64,000 nucleotides of DNA from Alphaproteobacteria bacterium (lineage in GTDB: Bacteria; Pseudomonadota; Alphaproteobacteria; CAAGCB01; CAG-977): assembly GCA_900768185.1 (NCBI GenBank), contig CAAGCB010000044.1, positions 136,642 through 200,641 of the forward strand. Direction: 5' to 3'. The position numbers and the translations under genes were made by a program. A model generated the notes under the pieces. It had not been told where the DNA came from. It was given only the letters and a program-made list of their open reading frames with translations, and ran no database searches. Positions 55,313 to 63,862 of this stretch are shown piece after piece; the first letter of the stretch is position 1; each line of letters begins with the position of its first letter.

Positions 55313-55863
55313 CAAAAACATTAAAAACGGCGGCTTTGGTTTTCGGGGCGGTCTTGGCGTGGAACGGGCGGGCTTTCGCGGTTTGTTCGGGCGGCATGGA
55401 CGGTGCGGATTCGACTTTTTCGGGCTGTTCGGAATTGGGCGGTTTGGGCAATCTGGTTTATGAACGCGACGCGGCGGGAAACGTCACGCGCAAACGCAGC
55501 GAAGCCGAAATCAAAAACTATCTGGTCGAAACGATTGAAAAACGCATGGAACGCCGCGGCGTCAAAATGAAAAACGCGGACGGGAAACCCGAAATCAAAA
55601 TCAATCAGAGTCAGGCTGTTTTCTCCGTTTTTAACCAGAACGGCGACAAGATTTACACCTACACCGTCGATTTGGAAGAAGGCGTCCCGTACAATGAAAA
55701 AGACATCATTTCCTCGCGCGTGTCGTATGACGCCAAAAAAGCGAATGAAACGGCGCAAAATCTGGAACGGATAAAGGCGGTCGAACGGTTGGGCGACAGA
55801 ATTAAAGCCGAAGAAAACGCGCAAAAGGCGGCTAAAAAATCAAAAACGGCGAAAAAGAAATGA
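55309..55863 (+). CDS. Secreted Lys-rich protein of the small secreted-protein operon
   Basis: A 184-residue protein with a signal peptide (cleavage after GRAFA). The mature start has two Cys in CSGGMDGADSTFSGC that could form a disulfide. A middle strand-rich part (INQSQAVFSVFNQNGDKIYTYTVDLEEG) is followed by a Lys/Ala helical tail ending KKSKTAKKK. It overlaps both neighbours by four bases. No family recognised. Confidence 0.72.
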   Translation: MTKTLKTAALVFGAVLAWNGRAFAVCSGGMDGADSTFSGCSELGGLGNLVYERDAAGNVTRKRSEAEIKNYLVETIEKRMERRGVKMKNADGKPEIKINQSQAVFSVFNQNGDKIYTYTVDLEEGVPYNEKDIISSRVSYDAKKANETAQNLERIKAVERLGDRIKAEENAQKAAKKSKTAKKK

Positions 55864-56201
55864 AAAGAATCCTTTTGACCGCTTTGGCTCTGGCGGCGTC
55901 GGCGTGCGCGTCGGGGGGCGTGCCGCGGGAACGGACGCCTTTGATGTTGGAAACGGCGATTAACAGCGATTTGCTGATTCTGCAAACCGAAGATATCCGT
56001 ATCGCCGACGTTCGCGCCAAACGCATCGCGTATGAATACAACGACGCGAACGTCTTGTTGCCCCGGCTGGAAGACCACGCCCGCCGCTTTTGCGAAGGGC
56101 AGGGGCGCGATACGATTCTGGTCGACATGCGGTTGACGAAGCGGGACGGTTTCCGCCGCGCGACGTTTGAATGCCGCGACCGTCCCGTCTTAATTCCCTG
56201 A
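55860..56201 (+). CDS. Small lipoprotein, last gene of the secreted-protein operon
   Basis: A 113-residue lipoprotein (lipobox AASAC, Cys16). The mature part has two more cysteines (RRFCEGQGRDT; ATFECRDRP). It is coupled to the preceding gene by ATGA and overlaps the convergent ribbon-helix-helix gene by 12 bases. No family recognised. Confidence 0.72.
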   Translation: MKRILLTALALAASACASGGVPRERTPLMLETAINSDLLILQTEDIRIADVRAKRIAYEYNDANVLLPRLEDHARRFCEGQGRDTILVDMRLTKRDGFRRATFECRDRPVLIP

Positions 56202-56396
56202 AACGGCTTTTAAAATGAAAACACGGATCGACGACGACAGGGCGTCTTTTCTGTTCGTGTCGATTTGTGTAATCAATTCCGCGGGGGACAGTCCCCGTTT
56301 CGCCGCGATATCCTTTAACGCCGCGTAAAATTCGGGTTCCAGCGAAACGCTGGTGCGATGTCCCGAAATCATGACGGAATACTTGCGCACACTCAT
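56190..56396 (-). CDS. Ribbon-helix-helix domain protein
   Basis: A 68-residue protein of the ribbon-helix-helix type (RHH_4-like), reading SVRKYSVMISGHRTSVSLEP then FYAALKDIAAKRGLSPAELI. These small proteins occur next to fumarase and SspB genes in alphaproteobacteria, as here. I chose the ATG at 56396, which overlaps the fumarase stop as ATGA. DNA binding is likely but the target is unknown. Confidence 0.88.
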   Translation of the reverse strand: MSVRKYSVMISGHRTSVSLEPEFYAALKDIAAKRGLSPAELITQIDTNRKDALSSSIRVFILKAVSGN

Positions 56397-57958
56397 TTTC
56401 GCGCAATCCGTTTGAAAAAGTCGTTGCCCTTGTTGTCCGTCAGGATAAAGGCGGGCAGGCGTGCGACCGTGATTTGCCAGACGGCTTCCATGCCCAATTC
56501 CGGAAAAGCCAGACAGCGGCAATCCGTGATGTGTTCCGCCGCTGTTTGCGCCGCCGCGCCCCCCAAAGTCCCCAGATAAAATCCGCCGTTGTCGCGGCAG
56601 GCTCGGGTCGCCGCGTCGGAACGGTTGCCTTTCGCCAGCATAATCAGCGACGCGCCGTGTTTTTGGAACAAATCGACATAGGAATCCATGCGCCCCGCCG
56701 TTGTCGGACCGAACGACCCCGACGGCATGCCCGCGGGTGTTTTGGCGGGACCCGCGTAGTAAATCGGAAAACGTTTCAGATAGTCGGGCAGGTCTTCGCC
56801 CCGTTCCAGCATTTCTTTGAAACGCGCGTGAGCGATGTCGCGCGCCACGATCAGCGTACCGTTCAGCGACACTCTGTCCCCGACGCTCAGCTTGTCCAAA
56901 TCGGCAAGGGTTTCCTTGATCGGGCGGTTCAGATCTAAAACGACGTCCGTTTCTTTTAAATGGGATTCTTTGACGTCGGGCAGATATTGCGCCGGATTTG
57001 TTTCCAGCCGTTCCAAAAACGCGCCGTCGGCGGTTATTTTAGCCAAAATGTTTCTGTCCGCGACGCACGAAACCCCGATCCCGACGGGCAGGGACGCGCC
57101 GTGCCGCGACAGACGGATCACCCGAACGTCCAAACAGAAATGACTGCCGCCGAATTGCGCGCCCAAACCGTTCGCGTTAATCAGGGGCAGCAGCTCGTTT
57201 TCCAAATTCGTATCTCTGAAACCCGATTCGGTCGCGGGCATGGCGTCCAACGCTTTGGCGGACGCCAGTTTGACGGCTTTCAGATTCGCTTCGGCGCTGG
57301 TGCCGCCGACAACGATCGCCAGATGATAGGGCGGACACGCCGCCGTGCCGATTTCCCGAATTTTTTCCAATAAGAAAGCCGTCAGCGCGGGTTTGTCCAA
57401 CAAAGCGCGCGTTTGCTGAAACAAATAGGTTTTGTTCGCCGATCCGCCGCCTTTGGCAATCATTAAAAACCGGTATTCGTCCCCTTTCGCCGCCGTCAGG
57501 TCGATTTGCGCGGGCAGGTTGTCGCCCGTGTTTTTTTCCGTGAAAAACGATGTCGGCGCGTTTTGGGAATAGCGCAGGTTCAGTGTCGTGTACGCCTTTT
57601 TAATTCCCCGTTCGATTGCCGCGTCTTCGCCGCCGTCCGTTAAAACCGAATGCCCTTTTTCCCCCAGAACGATCGCCGTTCCCGTATCTTGGCACAGCGG
57701 CAGAACCATGCCCGCCGCGATATTCGCGTTTTTCAAAAACTGAATCGCGGCGAATTTTTCGTTTTCGGAAGACCGCGGGTCGTCGAACACGGCGCGCAGA
57801 GCCCGCAAATGGTCGGCGCGCAACAGATGCGACGCGTCGCGAAACGCCGCGAAAGCCAAGTCTTCGAAAACGCGGTCGGGAATGTGCAGCAGTCCGTTTT
57901 CAAAACAAACGGGCGCGGTGTCGATTTTGCGGTATTCCGTCGGATCGGGAAACAGCAT
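56393..57958 (-). CDS. fumA: Class I fumarate hydratase (iron-sulfur)
   Basis: A 521-residue class I fumarase that interconverts fumarate and malate with a [4Fe-4S] cluster. Evidence: LPLCQDTGTAIVLGEKG with one cluster Cys, RYSQNAPTSFFTEKNTGDNLPAQID, KGGGSANKTYLFQQTRALL, and the C-terminal beta domain with GPTTAGRMDSYVDLFQKHG. Many relatives carry fumC at this place instead. It lies two bases downstream of sspB on the same strand. Confidence 0.94.
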   Translation of the reverse strand: MLFPDPTEYRKIDTAPVCFENGLLHIPDRVFEDLAFAAFRDASHLLRADHLRALRAVFDDPRSSENEKFAAIQFLKNANIAAGMVLPLCQDTGTAIVLGEKGHSVLTDGGEDAAIERGIKKAYTTLNLRYSQNAPTSFFTEKNTGDNLPAQIDLTAAKGDEYRFLMIAKGGGSANKTYLFQQTRALLDKPALTAFLLEKIREIGTAACPPYHLAIVVGGTSAEANLKAVKLASAKALDAMPATESGFRDTNLENELLPLINANGLGAQFGGSHFCLDVRVIRLSRHGASLPVGIGVSCVADRNILAKITADGAFLERLETNPAQYLPDVKESHLKETDVVLDLNRPIKETLADLDKLSVGDRVSLNGTLIVARDIAHARFKEMLERGEDLPDYLKRFPIYYAGPAKTPAGMPSGSFGPTTAGRMDSYVDLFQKHGASLIMLAKGNRSDAATRACRDNGGFYLGTLGGAAAQTAAEHITDCRCLAFPELGMEAVWQITVARLPAFILTDNKGNDFFKRIARK

Positions 57959-57960
57959 GG

Positions 57961-58413
57961 TTATTTCTTTTTGCGAAACGCGCTCAGGCTGACAATATTT
58001 TCGCCGTCGGCGGTCGTTTCGGGAACATCGGCGGGGGCTTTCGCGACCGGTTCGGGGGCGGCGGGCGCGACGGCTTCAAACGACACGGCGAATTTGGCGT
58101 AGGGATCGGCGAAGCGCGTCACGGCGTCAAACGGCACGGTGATGCGTTCGGGAATGTTGCCAAAGCTGAGCGTGACGGAAAAAGCCTTGTCCGACACGTC
58201 CAAATCGCTGTATTCGTGCTGTAAAACAACGGTCATTTCGTCGGGATAGGAGGCTTTCAGCCGTTTTGACAAAACGACGTCGGGACGGTTCGTCTGAAAG
58301 GTGATGTAAAAATGGTTGCCGTCCAGCCCGTTTTCCCGCGCCAGTTCCAACGCGTCGCGCACAACGTGCATCAACGCCCGTTCGACAAGGTGTTCATAGG
58401 AAATTTCGGTCAT
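57961..58413 (-). CDS. sspB: ClpXP protease specificity-enhancing factor SspB
   Basis: SspB binds the ssrA tag on stalled proteins and hands them to ClpXP. The 150 residues match the alphaproteobacterial form: ISYEHLVERALMHVVRDAL, GNHFYITFQTNRPDVVLSKRL, MTVVLQHEYSDLDV and FAVTRFADPYAKFAVSFE-like core, then a flexible Ala/Pro linker and a short C-terminal tail (ENIVSLSAFRKKK) that serves to bind ClpX. The start at 58413 gives the family N-terminus. The gene lies directly downstream of ssrA, which encodes the very tag it reads. Confidence 0.93.
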   Translation of the reverse strand: MTEISYEHLVERALMHVVRDALELARENGLDGNHFYITFQTNRPDVVLSKRLKASYPDEMTVVLQHEYSDLDVSDKAFSVTLSFGNIPERITVPFDAVTRFADPYAKFAVSFEAVAPAAPEPVAKAPADVPETTADGENIVSLSAFRKKK

Positions 58414-58445
58414 CGGCAATCCTTTGCTGGTAATTCGGAAAAAGA

Positions 58446-58741
58446 AAAACGGGACACTTCTGTTGCTAGGCAAGTCCCCGCCCCACCCGCGGCGCTCAAG
58501 CCGAAGGAATTAAGTTCGGTATCCCGACCGCGTTACGCAGCCAAGACAGCCTGAGTGCGATTATCGTTCGCATTTATAAATTCAGCCCGATAACGGTGGT
58601 ACAATGCCGGATGCAAACCTTACCTTTACTACGCGCGTCGATCCTGTTTCGTCCCCGTATGGTGGAGACGCCGGGTACCGCCCCCGGGTCCGCTACGCCT
58701 ATTCCACAAGGCGTTTAGCATCATAGTCGGGAAATCCCGAC
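58446..58741 (-). ncRNA. ssrA: Circularly permuted (two-piece) tmRNA
   Basis: On the minus strand the acceptor part comes first and ends CTCCACCA (58667-58660). Three bases later the coding part begins GGGGACGAAACAGGATCGAC (from 58656). GGGGAC pairs with GTCTCC to form the tRNA-like acceptor stem. Further down the tag frame runs from 58571 to the TAA at 58535-58533 and encodes ANDNRTQAVLAA, an ANDN-type alphaproteobacterial tag ending in the LAA degradation signal. The order acceptor, short loop, coding is the permuted form of alphaproteobacteria, processed to two RNAs. The 3' end near 58446 is set by a hairpin and T-rich tail. Exact ends are estimates. Confidence 0.93.
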
Positions 58742-58747
58742 GTCATG

Positions 58748-58776
58748 AATATAATGGAAAAAATCCCCAAGCGCAA
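58748..58776 (-). promoter_or_regulatory. Predicted promoter for ssrA
   Basis: On the minus strand TTGCGC (58771-58776) and TATATT (58748-58753) are exactly 17 bases apart, placing the transcript start near 58741, at the short GTCGGGATTTCCCGAC hairpin that precedes the acceptor part. Confidence 0.62.
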
Positions 58777-58824
58777 GGGGTGGAAAACATTTCGCGCGGG
58801 AAATGAATCCAAAGCATTAAAAAG

Positions 58825-58853
58825 TTGCGTCCGGGCGGTTCGTGTTTTAAACT
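58825..58853 (+). promoter_or_regulatory. Predicted promoter for thyX and the hfl operon
   Basis: TTGCGT (58825-58830) and TAAACT (58848-58853) with a 17-base spacer, about 33 bases upstream of the thyX ATG and divergent from the ssrA promoter. Confidence 0.5.
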
Positions 58854-58885
58854 GGCGAAAATTTTTTTAACGGAGCTTGCGACCT

Positions 58886-59827
58886 ATGGAATTAACCGCA
58901 GATCAGAAACGGGAAATTGATGAATTGACGGCGGCGTCTTATCAGACAAAACGCCCGACCGTTCCCGCGCTGGAAGAAATCCTTTACAAACCTTTTCCCG
59001 TTTTAAACCACGGCTTTGTCCGCGTCGTCGACTATATGGGCGACGATTCGGCGATCGTTCAGGCGGCGCGCGTGTCTTACGGTCGCGGAACAAAGCAGAC
59101 TTCGCAGGACAAGGGGCTGATCAACTACCTGATGCGCCATCGTCACACGTCGCCGTTCGAAATGTGCGAAATCAAGCTGCATGTCAAGTTGCCGATCTTT
59201 GTCGCCCGTCACTGGGTGCGCCACCGTACCGCCAGCATCAACGAATATTCGGCGCGCTATTCGATCCTTGACCGCGAATTTTATTTCCCGAAGTTCGAGG
59301 ATATGGCGGCGCAGTCGACCGAAAATCATCAGGGGCGCGGCGAAGTCCTGTCCATGGACGAAGCGCAAAAGGTGTTTGATATTCTGAAAGCCGACGCGGC
59401 AAAGTGCTACGACGATTACGAATACATGCTGAACGAAAACCCCGACGGCACGCGCGCGGACGAAAACCGCAAAGGATTGGCGCGCGAGCTGGCGCGCATG
59501 AATTTGCCCGTCAGCGTTTATACCCAGTGGTATTGGAAAACGGATTTGCACAACTTGTTCCACTTTTTATCGTTGCGCGCCGAATCGCACGCGCAAAAGG
59601 AAATCCGCGACTACGCCAACGTGATTTTGGACGTCTGCCGCAAATGGGTGCCTTTGGCGACCCAAGCGTTCGAAGAACACCGTCTGGGCGGAACCCACTT
59701 GTCTGCAAAAGGGCTGGACGCCGTGCGCCGCATGATCGGCGGCGAACGGGTCACGCGCGAAAACAGCGGGTTGATGAAAGGCGAATGGAACGAATTGAAA
59801 GCGGTTTTGGGAATTAAGGAAGATTGA
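58886..59827 (+). CDS. thyX: FAD-dependent thymidylate synthase ThyX
   Basis: ThyX methylates dUMP to dTMP using FAD and methylene-tetrahydrofolate. The 313 residues carry the ThyX signature [14 protein letters not shown] (about 113-126), the early [20 protein letters not shown] and the C-terminal [20 protein letters not shown] chose ATG 58886 with CGGAG upstream; a TTG at 58877 is less likely. thyA is not in the window. hflK follows one base after its stop. Confidence 0.96.
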   Translation: MELTADQKREIDELTAASYQTKRPTVPALEEILYKPFPVLNHGFVRVVDYMGDDSAIVQAARVSYGRGTKQTSQDKGLINYLMRHRHTSPFEMCEIKLHVKLPIFVARHWVRHRTASINEYSARYSILDREFYFPKFEDMAAQSTENHQGRGEVLSMDEAQKVFDILKADAAKCYDDYEYMLNENPDGTRADENRKGLARELARMNLPVSVYTQWYWKTDLHNLFHFLSLRAESHAQKEIRDYANVILDVCRKWVPLATQAFEEHRLGGTHLSAKGLDAVRRMIGGERVTRENSGLMKGEWNELKAVLGIKED

Positions 59828-59828
59828 T

Positions 59829-60905
59829 ATGGCTGACAACAAAAGCCCGTGGGGCAACAACGACGACGATCAAAACCCGTGGGGTTCTGAACGCGGCGAA
59901 ACCGCCGAAATCGAAGAACTGTTCAAAAAAAATACAAAACGCGTCCGCGGCGCGCTGAACGGGAACGGCGGCGGCGGATTCGGTTCCGTCGGCGTTTGGG
60001 GCGTTGTCGGCGTGTTCGCTTTGCTGTGGGTGCTGACGGGGTTCTATCAGGTTCAGCCGCAGGAACAGGGCGTCGTTTTGCGTTTCGGAAAATACGCCTA
60101 CACGACCGCGCCGGGACTGCACTATCATCTGCCTTATCCCGTCGAAACGGTTCTGACGCCGAACGTGTCGCGCGAAAACCGCATTGAAATCGGCTTTTCC
60201 TCCGATCCGCGGCGCAGGGGGCTTTCCCGTGATTTGCGCGCGGAAAACATTGCGCTGACCGGCGATGAAAACATTGTCGAGGTCAACTTTACCGTGACGT
60301 GGAAGGTTAAAAACGCGGGCGATTATCTGTTCAACGTCCGCGATCCCGAATCGACCGTACGCACGGCGGCGGAAAGCGCGATGCGCGATTCGATCGGCGT
60401 GACGCCGATTATGGAAATCATCGCCGACGACCGCAAGGGCGTTCAGGAACGGGCGGAAAAAACACTGCAAAGCCTGTTGGACAAATATAAAACGGGCATC
60501 GCCGTCACTTCCGTTCAGCTGACAAAGGCGGACGCGCCCGCGCAGGTGATTGACGCGTTCAACGACGTTCAGCGCGCCAAAGCCGACAAGGAACGCCTGA
60601 GCAACGAAGCCGAAGCCTACCGCAACGACATTCTGCCCCGCGCCCGCGGCGAAGCGTCGCGCATTAACGCCGAAGCCGAAGCGTACAAAGCCCGCGTCAT
60701 CGACGCCGCAAAAGGCGACACCGCCCGCTTTACCGCCGTGTTGGAGGAATACCTGGCGGCGAAGGAAGTCGTCGCCCGCCGTCTGTATCTGGAAGCGATG
60801 GAAGACGTGTACGGCAATGTCGACAAGGTGATCATCGATAAAAAAACGGGCGGGGTCGTGCCGTATCTGCCTTTGAACGATCTGAATAAAAAACGGGAGA
60901 AATAA
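59829..60905 (+). CDS. hflK: FtsH protease regulator HflK
   Basis: HflK is an SPFH-domain inner membrane protein that forms a cage with HflC around FtsH and limits its proteolysis. The 358 residues have a Gly/Asn/Trp-rich N-terminus (SPWGNNDDDQNPWGS), one membrane segment (about 55-75), the SPFH domain (VQPQEQGVVLRFGKY) and a helical C-terminal arm rich in Ala/Glu/Arg. It starts one base after the thyX stop. Confidence 0.96.
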   Translation: MADNKSPWGNNDDDQNPWGSERGETAEIEELFKKNTKRVRGALNGNGGGGFGSVGVWGVVGVFALLWVLTGFYQVQPQEQGVVLRFGKYAYTTAPGLHYHLPYPVETVLTPNVSRENRIEIGFSSDPRRRGLSRDLRAENIALTGDENIVEVNFTVTWKVKNAGDYLFNVRDPESTVRTAAESAMRDSIGVTPIMEIIADDRKGVQERAEKTLQSLLDKYKTGIAVTSVQLTKADAPAQVIDAFNDVQRAKADKERLSNEAEAYRNDILPRARGEASRINAEAEAYKARVIDAAKGDTARFTAVLEEYLAAKEVVARRLYLEAMEDVYGNVDKVIIDKKTGGVVPYLPLNDLNKKREK

Positions 60906-60908
60906 TCC

Positions 60909-61781
60909 ATGAAACCGCAAATCAAATTGATTTTGGGTGTCGTCGCCGCCACCGCTTTTGTCGTTTTGCTGGATTCCCTGTTTATCGTGCCGCAGACGGG
61001 GCAGTCGATCGTCATTCAGTTCGGCGATCCGAAGCGCGTCATTCAGGATCCGGGACTGCATGTCAAAGTCCCCTTTGTCCAGCGCGTCGTCACCTATGAC
61101 AACCGCCTGCTGGGACTGGATCCGCCTGCCAAGGAAGTGTTGCTGTCCGATAAAAAACGCATCGTCGTCGACGCTTTCCTGCGTTTCAAAATCATCAATC
61201 CGCTGCTGTTCTACCAAGCTTTGCAAACCGAAGAAATGGCGCATTCGCGGCTGAACGACGCGACGGTGTCGTCTTTGCGCGACGTTTTGGGAAAATTCGA
61301 CATGAAAACGATTCTGTCGCCGAAACGCACGGAAATCATGGCGCAGATCCGCGACGAGGTCGATTCCAAAGCCAAAGCGTTCGGGGTCGAGGTCGTCGAC
61401 GTGCGAATCCGCCGCGCCGATTTGCCCGAAGAAACGTCGCAGGCGGTCTACGCCCGCATGCGTTCCGAACGCGAACGCGAAGCCAAGGAATTTCGCGCGC
61501 AGGGGCAGCAGATGAATCAGAAAATCAAAGCGGAAGCCGATCGCGATAAAATCAAGATTATCGCCGAAGCTCAAAAAAACGCGCAAATCCTGCGCGGTCA
61601 GGGCGACAAGGAAGCGGCGCGCATCTGGGCGAAGGCGTCCAAGCGCGACAAGGATTTCTACGCGTTCTACCGTTCGCTGGAAGCCTATAAAAATTCGATG
61701 AAAACGGACGGAACGTCTTTGGTGATTTCGCCGGATTCCGAATTTTTCAAATATTTCGGGACGTTGCCCGCCCGACAATAA
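60909..61781 (+). CDS. hflC: FtsH protease regulator HflC
   Basis: HflC is the SPFH partner of HflK. The 290 residues start with a membrane segment (LILGVVAATAFVVLLDSLF), then FIVPQTGQSIVIQFGDPKRV, the SPFH core with VVDVRIRRADLPEETSQAVY, and the family tail SPDSEFFKYF. It follows hflK by 3 bases. Confidence 0.96.
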   Translation: MKPQIKLILGVVAATAFVVLLDSLFIVPQTGQSIVIQFGDPKRVIQDPGLHVKVPFVQRVVTYDNRLLGLDPPAKEVLLSDKKRIVVDAFLRFKIINPLLFYQALQTEEMAHSRLNDATVSSLRDVLGKFDMKTILSPKRTEIMAQIRDEVDSKAKAFGVEVVDVRIRRADLPEETSQAVYARMRSEREREAKEFRAQGQQMNQKIKAEADRDKIKIIAEAQKNAQILRGQGDKEAARIWAKASKRDKDFYAFYRSLEAYKNSMKTDGTSLVISPDSEFFKYFGTLPARQ

Positions 61782-61795
61782 AAGGATACGCCGCC

Positions 61796-61993
61796 ATGCG
61801 GGATTTCGCCGTCGCGTTTTTTCTGACCTTTGTGATTGAAGGGCTTTACTACGCCGTCTTTCCGGAAAAGGCGCAGAACGCCATGCGCGAATTGCTGGAC
61901 ATGCCGCCCGAAATGTTGCGCAAGGCGGGATTGTTGTTGGCGGTGATCGGTGTTTTGTTCGTGTCGGTCATCAGGGGGTACAAAGGTGTTTAA
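61796..61993 (+). CDS. DUF2065 small membrane protein
   Basis: A 65-residue protein with two membrane segments, of the DUF2065 family (VAFFLTFVIEGLYYAVFP; MPPEMLRKAGLLLAVIGVLFV). It is almost always found just after hflKC. AAAGGATACGCC precedes the start. It overlaps the start of the Do-type protease. Confidence 0.93.
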   Translation: MRDFAVAFFLTFVIEGLYYAVFPEKAQNAMRELLDMPPEMLRKAGLLLAVIGVLFVSVIRGYKGV

Positions 61994-63398
61994 GCTGTTC
62001 TTTGCCGCCGTTTGGCTGCTGACGTTTCAAGCGAACGCGCAAACGGTCGTTTCGTTCGCTGACGCGGTAAAAAAAGTTCTGCCGTCGGTCGTCAGTGTTT
62101 CCGCCGCCAAAGTCAGCGCGGAACCGCCCGAAATGATGCTGGCTTTGCGCGGATCGCCGTTTGAACAGTTTTTCAAGGATACTTACCGCGACGGCGGTTT
62201 CGACGCGCCGAAATCCATTCTGTTGGGGTCGGGATTCGTCTATGACGCGCGCGGTCACATCGTCACCAGCGCGCACGTCGTTGAAAACATGACCGAAGTT
62301 TCCGTCACGCTGAACGACGGAACGGTCGTCGCCGGACGTGTTCGGGGCAGGGATCCCAAAACCGATCTGGCTGTGATCCGCGTTGATGTCAAATCTTTGC
62401 CGCCCGTGACCGTCGGCGATTCGGACAAGGCGGAAATCGGCGATCCCGTTTTGGCGGTCGGCAATCCGTTCGGGCTGGGCAACACGGTGACGGCGGGCAT
62501 CGTTTCCGCGCGATCCAGAGATATTCAGGTCGGACCTTACGACGATTTCATTCAGACCGACGCGGCGATCAACCGCGGTAATTCCGGCGGTCCCCTGTTT
62601 AACGCGGCGGGCGAGCTGATCGGCGTCAACACCGCGATTTTTTCGCCGTCGGGCGGCAGTGTCGGCATCGCGTTCGCCGTGCCGTCCAAAATGATGACGC
62701 AAGTTGCGGACGCGTTGATTCGAAACGGCGCGGTCAAACGCGGCAGGCTGGGACTGGATATTCAGACCGTGACGCCGGAAATCGCGAAAAACTTGGGTAT
62801 GCCCAAAGCTTACGGCGCGCTGGTCGCGGGCGTTGATCCGTCGTCGGGGGCGGCGAAGTCGGGCGTTAAACGCGGCGACGTTCTGTTGCGTTTTGACGGG
62901 CGCGACGTTTTGACGATGCGCGAATTGCCCCGCCGCGCGGCGCAAACGCCGGTCGGAAAATCGGTTCCCGTGACGGTGTGGCGCGGCGGAAAAACCGTTG
63001 ATTTAAAACTGACGGTTTCCGAATTGACCGAAGAACGCGCGGCGTCCGTTCTGCCCCGCGGCAAAAGCGAATCAAACGCCGAAACGTTGGATATTTCTCC
63101 GCTGGGCGTTACGGTCGCCGAATTGACGGCGGGAACCAGACAAAAATACGGATTGTCCAAAAACGCGGTCGGCGTGGTCGTTTCGGCGGTCGCGCCGCGT
63201 TCCGACGCCGCCGTCAAGGGATTGCGCGCGGGCGATGTTCTGGTTGAATTGGACAAGAAAAAACTGTCCGGTTTTCAGTCGGTTCGGGATTGGCTGGACA
63301 CCGCCGCCGAAATGGCGCAGGAATCCGCCTTTGTTTTGATTGATCGCAACGGTGAACGGTTCTTCGCGATAGTCAGATTTACGGCGCGGGAGGATTGA
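61986..63398 (+). CDS. Do-family periplasmic serine endopeptidase (DegP/DegQ type)
   Basis: A 470-residue secreted protease and chaperone. After a signal peptide (ending QANAQ) comes the trypsin-like domain with the triad His97 (TSAHVVEN), Asp127 (DPKTDLAVIRV) and Ser200 (NRGNSGGPLFN). Two PDZ domains follow (about 265-360 and 380-465; GRLGLDIQTVTPEI; GVTVAELTAGTR). I chose the GTG at 61986, which overlaps the DUF2065 stop by eight bases and gives a proper signal peptide. It ends in a TGATG overlap with holC. Confidence 0.95.
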   Translation: MFKLFFAAVWLLTFQANAQTVVSFADAVKKVLPSVVSVSAAKVSAEPPEMMLALRGSPFEQFFKDTYRDGGFDAPKSILLGSGFVYDARGHIVTSAHVVENMTEVSVTLNDGTVVAGRVRGRDPKTDLAVIRVDVKSLPPVTVGDSDKAEIGDPVLAVGNPFGLGNTVTAGIVSARSRDIQVGPYDDFIQTDAAINRGNSGGPLFNAAGELIGVNTAIFSPSGGSVGIAFAVPSKMMTQVADALIRNGAVKRGRLGLDIQTVTPEIAKNLGMPKAYGALVAGVDPSSGAAKSGVKRGDVLLRFDGRDVLTMRELPRRAAQTPVGKSVPVTVWRGGKTVDLKLTVSELTEERAASVLPRGKSESNAETLDISPLGVTVAELTAGTRQKYGLSKNAVGVVVSAVAPRSDAAVKGLRAGDVLVELDKKKLSGFQSVRDWLDTAAEMAQESAFVLIDRNGERFFAIVRFTARED

Positions 63399-63862
63399 TG
63401 CGGGTTGATTTCTATCATTTGCAGAAATCCCCGCTGGACGCGGTTTTGCCCGTTCTGGCGCAAAAAGTCCGCGCAACGGGCAAACGTCTGCTGATTAGAA
63501 CGGATTTGACGCAAAAGGCGGAACACATCAACGTGCTGTTGTGGACGTTTGACCCCGCGTCGTGGGTGCCGCACGGCACGGCAGCGGACGGGTATGAAAG
63601 CGAACAGCCCGTTTTCATCGCTGACGGCGCGGGCAATCCGAACAACGCCGAAATGATTATGCTGACTGACGGCGGAACGATTGACGAAATCAAACCGTTC
63701 GAACGCTGTTTAAATTTGTTTGACGGTCATGACGAAATGGCGGTACGGCAAGCGCGCGAACTGTGGAAAGCCGTCGTCACCGCGGGACACGAAGCCTATT
63801 ACTGGCAACAAAACGACGCCGGAAAATGGGAAATGAAAGCGTCCAAAGTCCCTGAAAAATGA
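63398..63862 (+). CDS. holC: DNA polymerase III subunit chi HolC
   Basis: HolC links the clamp-loader complex to single-strand-binding protein. The 154 residues match the alphaproteobacterial form: MRVDFYHLQKSPLDAVLPVL, AEHINVLLWTFDPASWVPHG, and FERCLNLFDGHDEMAVRQAR. The ATG at 63398 overlaps the protease stop. In many relatives it sits after pepA instead. Confidence 0.92.
   Translation: MRVDFYHLQKSPLDAVLPVLAQKVRATGKRLLIRTDLTQKAEHINVLLWTFDPASWVPHGTAADGYESEQPVFIADGAGNPNNAEMIMLTDGGTIDEIKPFERCLNLFDGHDEMAVRQARELWKAVVTAGHEAYYWQQNDAGKWEMKASKVPEK

Noticed and set aside
58660..58720. A tRNA-like segment ending CTCCACCA
   Set aside because: It lacks an anticodon arm; together with the GGGGAC start and ANDN tag further on it is the acceptor part of a permuted tmRNA.
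59814..61778. A 654-codon minus-strand reading frame opposite hflK and hflC
   Set aside because: It lies antisense to two genes with clear family motifs and has no recognisable protein features; long antisense frames are expected with this codon use.
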